Origin: Ciona intestinalis
Taxonomy: Eukaryota; Chordata; Ascidiacea; Phlebobranchia; Cionidae
Assembly (NCBI RefSeq): GCF_000224145.3
Contig: NC_020179.2
Coordinates: 2,558,125-2,622,124, forward strand
Length of the DNA stretch: 64,000 nt
Direction: 5' to 3'
Numbering within the stretch: position 1 is the stretch's first letter; every line of letters starts with the position of its first letter. Below the pieces are notes generated by a model. That model did not search any database, was not told where the DNA came from, and worked only from the letters and a program-made list of their open reading frames with translations. Below, piece after piece: positions 61,101 through 64,000 of the stretch. Both the position numbers and the translations under genes were made by a program.

Positions 61101-63288
61101 ACTTGTTTACAATTGCATTCAGAATGTAATGATCAGAATATATCCTTACTGAAGGTGTAGGGTTCAAGGCTTACATTGTCTAGTAAACTCAAGTTTGTTT
61201 AGACATTAAATGATAATCACAATAAGCATGTAACTACAACAACTAAACACATAATTAACTTCTTGCAGATCTTATCCAACCCAGACTTATCTCAAATGTG
61301 GTAAGTTTATAGTTTTATCTCTTCATGCAACTACTTGTGTATTTGGGCCCTTGCGTTTTGTCCAATGATTAAATGTTATAAAAACGATAACAAAATTATA
61401 ACAAGTATGACATCACTAGACCATTATGACATCACTACACAATTATGACACAAATGAATGAATGTAACTTACTTTATCCTCGCGTGGCCGGAAAACGACA
61501 GTCGTTATAACACGGGTTTAACACTTCGTGCCAGCTTACAAGTTACCATGTATGTTACTTTGTGGGTGATTATTTTTTTTTTTATTTTTTTTTTAATGTA
61601 TGGCTAATAATTTGAATAACCCATTGGTGAGCACTAGGTTGACACATAAGCCCACAATGGTAGCAGCAACGAGCCCTCGACATAGATTATGACATCACTA
61701 CATAATTATGATATCACCACAGGAGTAAGATGTTTATGGATGCGTCCAAGCGTGGCGACGTAAAGAAGATGTGCTTGGCGTACGAGCATGGGGCGGATTT
61801 ATTCATCCGTGACCACGATGGGAGCACCGCGTTACATCACGCAGCGAGGTTCTCACATTTACAAGTCGTGCAGTTCATGATTGAACATGGTAGGTGACAG
61901 TTGGCACCAATATGTTGTCACTTCTAACTAATAATAATATAATAGTAATATTTGTCTCTTCTATTATGGTGGCAAAGTTTTAGAAGTATTTTAAAATAAA
62001 AGACAGGGTATAGCAACAAAACAACGGTTGTTAAAACATGCTTAAGAGTAAAAAACATGTTTTCATTTATTTGGAAGAAAATAAGCGTGGTCGCTACACC
62101 TGGCAGACAAACAAGCCATTTTAGATGGGTGAGGTTCCTCAGCATGGCATACCATGGGGGCTAAGATTTGGTCCAGAGTTTTGCCATTACCTTTACACCC
62201 ATGGTGCCAAACACAACCCATTAGTGACCACTGGGTCGAAGCAATGTACATTAAGTATCTTGCCTAATATTTCATACGCTCATCATTGGCAGTGATAATG
62301 TGGAGCATTGAATGTACCAGACTGGCCTTTAGCTTATAGGCTTTATAAAAATATCCTTGAAGAATGTATGCCCGCTTACCAGTTAAAACCAGTGGGGCAG
62401 GATGGGACACTGTTTTCATTTTATTGGAACACTGTTTTTATTCATTGTTATAACGTATAGTAGGGGAATATGGGACACCGTTTTTAATTCATAGTTATAA
62501 CGTACAGTGGTGGGACACTGTTTTCATTTTATTTCTAGTTTATGGGAGTTTTTATTTAACTCCCATAAACATTCGTTATCTGTTTAAAACACAGGATATT
62601 TAGATATTATAAGCCAAAAACGTCTCATCTTACCCCACAGTACTATATGTAACTTTATGGCTTTAGTATCAACACCCTATTTTCCCACAGGTAAAACTAA
62701 AGTTGTGAACCTACTGGATAATGATCGTAAACAAACTGCCCTCCATAAAGCAGCTTGGTATGGTAGGCTGGATATTTGCAGGGAACTTGTAGAAGCCGGT
62801 GCTTCACTTGCTTTTACTGATTATAAGGTAATTAAACTGTAGTTTTGACTGTTACTAAATAATCGATGGAATATATTTGGATTTTTTTATAGCTGGACAG
62901 TGAGTATGATGTGTATAAATACACCATGTGTGTCTGGTATATAAGAAGACGCACGAATTATAACTGGATAATGAGCATGAGGTTTATGAATAGACCATGT
63001 GTGTCCGATGTATAAGAAAACGCCTATGTTATAACTCGAAAGTGAGCATGAGGTTTATGAATACACCATGTGTGTCTGGTGTATAAGAAGACGCCCATAG
63101 TATACCTCAATAATGAGCATGAGGTGTGCCGTGTGCATAACCAATACATTATTTAACCCTTTCCTTTACAGGGCAAAACAGCTATAGACCGCGCGAAACA
63201 ATCTGATAGTCCCGATCTTGTCCAGTATTTAACCAACGCACATCACACGGCAAATGCTCTTAACAACTGCCTTGAAACAGACCTGTAG
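27953..63288 (+). CDS. DGKI/DGKZ-like: Type IV diacylglycerol kinase (zeta/iota class), long form
   Basis: Three 5' exons (27953-28181, 29125-29238 and 30597-30687) end in phase 2 and join the common exon 45198-45312, then all later exons listed under the short form. The result is 3783 bases, 1260 residues plus stop. An in-frame TAA at 27938 precedes the ATG. The unique N-terminus begins [10 protein letters not shown], a strongly basic start that could bind acidic lipid or serve as a nuclear signal (inference). It is otherwise polar and ends HRLSYR. The joined sequence SYRKAI is the same motif I recall in DGK iota just before its first C1 domain, and this is the main support for the splice. 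The enzyme phosphorylates diacylglycerol to phosphatidic acid using ATP, ending DAG signalling. The 14.5-kb intron 30688-45197 is the largest in the gene. Confidence 0.75.
29125..29238 (+). other. DGKI/DGKZ-like: Second coding exon of the long kinase form
   Basis: Acceptor TTTTTTTCAG and donor GTAAAT, in phase 1 and out phase 1. The exon encodes a Ser/Gly-rich stretch ([13 protein letters not shown]). Its symmetric phase would allow skipping. Confidence 0.7.
30597..30687 (+). other. DGKI/DGKZ-like: Third coding exon of the long kinase form
   Basis: Acceptor AATTCCTACAG and donor GTGACT, in phase 1 and out phase 2. The exon encodes a polar segment ending HRLSY plus two bases of an Arg codon. 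The only downstream exon that fits both phase and homology is 45198. Confidence 0.7.
31558..31753 (+). mobile_element. MITE copy 9
   Basis: Both ends are present but mutated (ATAGTATGATGAGGAAAGAT at the left, CCCCACGGTACTATAT at the right). It is the first of about 15 elements in the 30688-45197 intron. Confidence 0.75.
32914..33125 (-). mobile_element. MITE copy 10
   Basis: Minus orientation. A short internal duplication (AAATATCCTGG repeated near 32967-32990) makes it longer than usual. Confidence 0.8.
33166..33350 (-). mobile_element. MITE copy 11, diverged
   Basis: Minus orientation, left end degraded, right end TTGCCCCAACCTGCTATAG. Confidence 0.65.
33405..33600 (-). mobile_element. MITE copy 12
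   Basis: Minus orientation (TATTGTGGGGCAAGATGGGG at the left, CTTCCCCCTCTACTATA at the right). It lies only about 55 bases after copy 11. Confidence 0.75.
33638..33832 (+). mobile_element. MITE copy 13, near consensus
   Basis: Plus orientation with both termini well kept, in opposite orientation to copy 12. A short (TA)n run follows. Confidence 0.85.
34758..34946 (+). mobile_element. MITE copy 14
   Basis: Plus orientation with a small internal deletion after GGGACACC. The right end is CCCCACCTCACCATAC. Confidence 0.8.
35254..35448 (+). mobile_element. MITE copy 15, diverged
   Basis: The left terminus is clear (TATAGTAGGTTGGGGTAAGA). The interior and right end are strongly mutated, suggesting an older insertion. 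Confidence 0.65.
35688..35886 (+). mobile_element. MITE copy 16
   Basis: The right half is near consensus (AAAGGTGTCCCATCTTCCCC) and the left terminus is shortened. Confidence 0.8.
36523..36712 (-). mobile_element. MITE copy 17, diverged
   Basis: Minus orientation (TAGTACTGTGGGGTAAGATG at the left) with a degraded right end. Confidence 0.65.
36986..37182 (+). mobile_element. MITE copy 18
   Basis: Plus orientation, with AGGTTGGGGAAAGATGGGAC at the left and CTTCCCCCATCCTACTATA at the right. Confidence 0.8.
37622..37828 (+). repeat. 42-bp tandem repeat, about five units
   Basis: Two alternating 42-bp variants, one with GGCTTGGAAAAATAG and one with TTCTAGGAAAAAATCG, share GTAGGGCATGGTCGATT. 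The true period is thus about 84. Because 42 is a multiple of three, one frame reads through as a repetitive peptide, but there is no coding context inside this intron. Confidence 0.85.
38275..38458 (-). mobile_element. MITE copy 19
   Basis: Minus orientation. The left end is CACTGTGGGATAAGATAGG and the right end is CCTACCCTACTATAT. Confidence 0.7.
39800..40190. mobile_element. Two MITEs abutting in inverted orientation
   Basis: A plus copy (39800-39996) with good termini is followed immediately by a diverged minus copy (about 39992-40190, starting TATATAGTGCGGTGTGGTAA). The TATATA junction may be one shared target. Confidence 0.75.
40554..40758 (+). mobile_element. MITE copy 22
   Basis: Plus orientation. 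A small duplication (TTTGTTTGGATATT) lies before the right terminus. Confidence 0.8.
42270..42424 (+). mobile_element. MITE copy 23, internally shortened
   Basis: Left TATATAGTAAGTTGCGCAAA, internal TTAGGTAGTAAACAAAGAAT, right CTTACTCCACAGTATCATT. Confidence 0.6.
43880..43917 (+). repeat. Short tandem duplication just before the short-form ATG
   Basis: GGTGTTGTACAGTGA occurs twice in tandem about 35 bases before the start codon of the short kinase form. It lies in the presumed 5' UTR or core promoter; no function is known. Confidence 0.6.
43953..63288 (+). CDS. DGKI/DGKZ-like: Type IV diacylglycerol kinase (zeta/iota class), short form
   Basis: The first exon 43953-44362 (in-frame TAA at 43947 just upstream) ends in phase 2 at GTACGT. 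It is followed by 45198-45312, 46053-46136, 46383-46457, 47211-47267, 47943-48011, 48280-48315, 48593-48730, 48957-49142, 49597-49679, 50646-50820, 51451-51576, 52050-52161, 53256-53374, 53865-54047, 54519-54625, 55083-55169, 55558-55646, 56097-56176, 56698-56746, 57138-57268, 57533-57636, 58474-58507, 58858-59166, 59634-59830, 60087-60170, 60618-60684, 61269-61300, 61723-61889, 62691-62827 and 63172-63288. The total is 3759 bases, 1252 residues plus stop, with every phase matching. Order: C1 domains (about 183-302), basic MARCKS-like segment (about 329-360), kinase domain (about 375-735), acidic/serine-rich insert (about 838-1110), ankyrin repeats (about 1113-1235) and C-terminal ETDL. This layout is specific to type IV DGKs. 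The unique first exon is basic and serine-rich ([22 protein letters not shown]). Confidence 0.9.
45358..45556 (-). mobile_element. MITE copy 24
   Basis: Minus orientation, good right terminus (TCTTCCCCCACCCTACTATA). It lies 45 bases after the donor of exon 45198-45312. Confidence 0.85.
45560..45665 (-). mobile_element. MITE fragment
   Basis: An internal part only (TTTTTAACAATTAAAACGCT, ATCGTGAGG), directly after copy 24. Confidence 0.5.
45814..46012 (+). mobile_element. MITE copy 25
   Basis: Plus orientation, ending 40 bases before exon 46053-46136 with CTTACCCCACCATACTATAT. It therefore forms most of the sequence upstream of that acceptor. Confidence 0.8.
46053..48730 (+). other. DGKI/DGKZ-like: C1 domain exons of the kinase
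   Basis: Exons 46053-46136, 46383-46457 and 47211-47267 encode the first C1 domain ([20 protein letters not shown], then [12 protein letters not shown] and [10 protein letters not shown]). Exons 47943-48011, 48280-48315 and 48593-48730 encode the second ([19 protein letters not shown], then [15 protein letters not shown]). The zinc-ligand cysteines and histidines are in place. In DGK zeta/iota the C1 domains serve mainly localisation and protein contacts. The 36-base exon 48280-48315 is unusually small, but it is needed to supply the loop before SCSWC. Confidence 0.9.
48957..49142 (+). other. DGKI/DGKZ-like: Basic MARCKS-like segment and start of the kinase domain
   Basis: The exon encodes a run of Lys/Arg/Ser (NRSKKKRG, then [12 protein letters not shown]) in the place where DGK zeta has a protein kinase C-regulated MARCKS-like nuclear localisation segment. 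The kinase domain then starts with [14 protein letters not shown], the first conserved strand and glycine loop. Confidence 0.9.
49597..51576 (+). other. DGKI/DGKZ-like: Catalytic core exons
   Basis: Exons 49597-49679, 50646-50820 and 51451-51576 encode the DAGKc domain. The nucleotide-binding GGDGTVGW (about residues 434-441) and LPLGTGNDL are intact, followed by GYTDE and KLDRW. The residues just before GYTDE read NFGP where I recall NWGG in vertebrates. This is a mild change at an exon junction and is unlikely to inactivate the enzyme. Confidence 0.9.
51345..51418 (-). repeat. Dispersed repeat (GGTGAGGTCCT family)
   Basis: TTGAGGTAATGGCCCAAATT and AAACCTAGGTCCTAG match the element described at 57723. 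It ends about 30 bases before the acceptor of exon 51451-51576. Confidence 0.5.
51700..52020 (+). repeat. 69-bp minisatellite, four to five units
   Basis: Units share TTATACACCTCATGCTCACT, GAGGTATAACATGGGTGTTTT and CACCAGACACACA. The array fills the intron up to about 30 bases before exon 52050-52161. Another unit lies at 52230-52340. Confidence 0.85.
52230..52680 (+). repeat. Minisatellite unit interrupted by a SINE
   Basis: The minisatellite stops within a unit at ACACACATGGTGTATTC (about 52345) and resumes at CATACACCTCATGCTTACA after 52660. The SINE therefore landed inside the array. Confidence 0.75.
52347..52660 (+). mobile_element. tRNA-derived SINE, full-length copy
   Basis: The copy has an A-box-like TGGTGTAGTGG (52355-52365) and a B-box-like GTTCAAGAC (52399-52407). 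The body contains CCTTGGGTAAGACACTTAACGG and the 3' end has CCAGCCACGCAGGGATAAAG with an ATTCATTCAT tail. It is non-autonomous, so mobilisation would need a LINE elsewhere. A Ciona composite SINE (Cics-1) has been described; identity with it is untested. Confidence 0.8.
54125..54265 (+). repeat. SINE 3' fragment
   Basis: CAGTGGTCACTAATGGGTTG, then ACTTGGTAACTTGCTGGTACC and CTATGCGAGGGTAA match the 3' body of the SINE. Confidence 0.6.
54295..54450 (+). repeat. Diverged SINE copy
   Basis: TGTGTCCTTGGGAAAAACACTTAACGG-like sequence (54360-54385) and CCTAATGGGATAAATTGTCAG identify an older copy in the same intron. Confidence 0.5.
55430..55545. repeat. 21-bp minisatellite next to a splice acceptor
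   Basis: About five units of CACTTATTCATGCTAACCT-type sequence run up to 12 bases before the acceptor of exon 55558-55646. The unit is seven codons long, so the array reads open on both strands, but I regard it as intron. Confidence 0.85.
55735..55935 (+). repeat. Diverged SINE-like sequence
   Basis: GCCCCTAGGCAAGAGG and GTCTTGTCTAAATTGTCAGC, with TTACATTGGGGATAATTCGTAAGC, match parts of the SINE body. It fills part of the intron after exon 55558-55646. Confidence 0.45.
57723..57890 (+). repeat. Dispersed repeat, two tandem copies (GGTGAGGTCCT family)
   Basis: AGGTCCTACAGTGTGGCCCA and AGGTCCTATAGTGTGGCGAG each begin a unit of roughly 95 bases that ends with AGAGTTGGC and an ATTACTCT-like word. 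Related single units lie near 59225, 60960, 62125, 51345, 20312 and within 5325-5390. Ends and origin are unclear. Confidence 0.6.
57938..58386. mobile_element. hAT-like MITE
   Basis: The terminal inverted repeats GGATGCACATTACAGAAT (near 57945) and ATTCTGTAATGTGCATCC (ending about 58379) match exactly and extend imperfectly outward. The roughly 440-bp interior has no long frame and carries subterminal GATTCGAAT-type motifs, as in hAT-derived elements. It lies in the intron between exons 57533-57636 and 58474-58507. Confidence 0.75.
59225..59310 (+). repeat. Dispersed repeat unit (GGTGAGGTCCT family)
   Basis: GAAGTTGACTCATTACCCCAA and GGGTGAAGTCCTACAGCATG are the same words as at 57723, at the start of the intron before exon 59634. 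Confidence 0.5.
59400..59633 (+). repeat. DGKI/DGKZ-like: About 31-bp minisatellite that carries the splice acceptor
   Basis: Eight to nine units of TTTGTGTTTGATTGACAGG-type sequence run to base 59633. The last unit's TTTGATTGACAG is the acceptor of exon 59634-59830. Most upstream units keep the branch-like TTGAC, and several keep a CAG. Confidence 0.85.
60216..60420 (+). mobile_element. MITE copy 26
   Basis: Left TATATAGTAGGGTGAGAAAA, right CCCCCCACTTGGCAATAC. It lies 45 bases after the donor of exon 60087-60170. Confidence 0.8.
60744..60946 (+). mobile_element. MITE copy 27
   Basis: The right terminus is near consensus (CTTCCCCCACCCTACTATAT). The left terminus is altered (TGGTGGTGGGATGGAAGA). 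Confidence 0.8.
61440..61690 (-). mobile_element. SINE copy, reverse, 5' part missing
   Basis: It begins with GAATGAATG and TTATCCTCGCGTGGCCGG and ends with AGCCCACAATGGTAGCAGCA. The tRNA-like head is lost or very short. It ends about 30 bases before exon 61723-61889. Confidence 0.7.
62125..62235 (+). repeat. Dispersed repeat unit (GGTGAGGTCCT family)
   Basis: GGGTGAGGTTCCTCAGCATGG and AAGATTTGGTCCAGAGTTTTG are recognisable words of the family, in the intron before exon 62691. Confidence 0.5.
62390..62648 (+). mobile_element. MITE copy 28, internally duplicated
   Basis: A plus-orientation element whose left part (GGGACACTGTTTTCATTTTA) is repeated about three times before the normal right end (CTTACCCCACAGTACTATAT). 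Confidence 0.7.
62888..63135 (-). repeat. 69-bp minisatellite, about three units, reverse
   Basis: Units share AATACACCATGTGTGTCTGG and GTGAGCATGAGGTTTATGAA, the reverse complement of the 51700 array. It fills most of the intron between exons 62691-62827 and 63172-63288. Confidence 0.8.
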
Positions 63289-63927
63289 CGCCATCTTGCC
63301 CCAACAGGGCGTCCCGGAATTTCCGCCGATTGACAATCTAAACCCCCCACCTGCACCACACCTGCACTTAACTTTACTTTCTGTAGCCCAGAGTCTTGCT
63401 AAGCTCAATGATTCATATTTGGCAGAGGGTTTTACTTCTTTTTATTTTTAATCGCTTAGAGATTAATTCGGCGGCTCCCCGATACGTCATAATCATTACC
63501 TAATCTCTGTGTTAAATGCTAGCCATAGCAATGACATACAGCAGTATTTTGGCCGTTAGAGATTTGCGGGGAAGATTACCATCTACCTGATGCTCGCAGT
63601 CGCCACCAAGCGGTTACATAAACATTCCTAATTGTGACTTCACAGCAGCCACTGTCTGGATATCGTATAAATACGACGTCCTTTGCGTTCCGAGATCCAT
63701 TCCGTTCATTTTTTACACTGTAACTGTTCTAATCTTCAATTCTGGCACGAAACTTCCTACAAAACGCATTTAAAGAAAGAACAAAACGCGTTCAAAGAAA
63801 CACCTGCCGTTGGCCCGTAGACTACTTACATTAAACATAATTTTAAAATGGGTATTATTCTTTTCAGCATACGGTATTCTGTCTATGGAACAGATACGGT
63901 TAAACTTCTATAATAAAACTTGTCAGT
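63289..63927 (+). other. DGKI/DGKZ-like: 3' UTR of the kinase gene
   Basis: It follows the TAG at 63286-63288 and runs to the assembly gap. It contains no MITE and ends with the poly(A) signal below. A frame at 63254-63451 overlaps the last exon and is not a gene. Confidence 0.65.
63912..63917 (+). terminator. DGKI/DGKZ-like: Poly(A) signal of the kinase gene
   Basis: AATAAA lies 624 bases past the stop, about 10 bases before the gap. No earlier canonical hexamer was noticed in the 3' UTR. Confidence 0.6.
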
Positions 63928-64000
63928 NNNNNNNNNNNNNNNNNNNNNNNNNNNNNNNNNNNNNNNNNNNNNNNNNNNNNNNNNNNNNNNNNNNNNNNNN
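63928..64000. other. Assembly gap
   Basis: A run of N to the window end. Confidence 1.

Larger units (their letters stand above)
57533..61300 (+). other. DGKI/DGKZ-like: Lineage-diverged acidic and serine-rich insert of the kinase
   Basis: Seven exons (57533-57636, 58474-58507, 58858-59166, 59634-59830, 60087-60170, 60618-60684 and 61269-61300) encode about 275 residues between the conserved core and the ankyrin repeats. The 58858 exon is strongly acidic ([14 protein letters not shown]). The 60087 exon is basic and serine-rich ([10 protein letters not shown]). I recall no vertebrate counterpart of this length, so it may be tunicate-specific or evolving fast. Confidence 0.8.
61723..63288 (+). 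other. DGKI/DGKZ-like: Ankyrin repeats and PDZ ligand of the kinase
   Basis: Exons 61723-61889, 62691-62827 and 63172-63288 encode ankyrin repeats with canonical signatures ([50 protein letters not shown]) and end [12 protein letters not shown]. The last four residues fit a class I PDZ ligand (S/T-x-hydrophobic). In vertebrates DGK zeta uses its ETAV end to bind syntrophins and other PDZ proteins. Confidence 0.9.

Overview
The window looks like nuclear DNA of a tunicate, most probably the ascidian Ciona. The reasons are AT-rich sequence, compact multi-exon genes with short GT-AG introns, animal-specific gene families, and about 30 copies of one short inverted-repeat (MITE) family together with tRNA-derived SINE copies of the kind known from Ciona. 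No bacterial or organellar features, rRNA genes or functional tRNA genes were seen. Every supported gene lies on the plus strand.

Layout. (1) 435-4217: the last seven coding exons of a gene that begins upstream of the window. Its protein is serine-rich with a coiled coil, and I do not recognise the family. (2) 4218-19126: about 15 kb without a supportable gene. It holds a few MITEs, one SINE nested in a MITE, a long hairpin at 6571-6658 and two CpG-rich patches. (3) 19441-23413: the ortholog of AEBP2, an accessory subunit of Polycomb Repressive Complex 2, with eight coding exons giving 424 residues, three C2H2 fingers and a basic tract. (4) 23540-27952: intergenic. (5) 27953-63288: one large gene for a type IV diacylglycerol kinase (zeta/iota class), followed by a 3' UTR and a poly(A) signal at 63912. 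The sequence ends in an assembly gap (63928-64000).

The kinase gene is the most informative part. Thirty-one phase-consistent exons give a short form of 1252 residues with two C1 domains, a MARCKS-like basic region, the split kinase domain, a long acidic/serine-rich insert, ankyrin repeats and a C-terminal ETDL PDZ ligand. A second set of three 5' exons (27953, 29125 and 30597) ends in the same phase and joins the common second exon at 45198 to give a 1260-residue form. The junction rebuilds a SYRKAI motif that I recall from DGK iota. The gene therefore appears to have two promoters, separated by a 14.5-kb intron packed with about 15 MITEs.

Repeats are the main non-genic content. They comprise the roughly 195-bp MITE, SINEs, a roughly 69-bp minisatellite family found at several places, a hAT-like MITE at about 57940-58381, and three local minisatellites. 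Two of those sit directly against splice acceptors of the kinase gene, and one of the two carries the acceptor motif in every unit. The gene models come from reading frames, splice sites, phase arithmetic and remembered family sequences; no alignment or transcript data were available.
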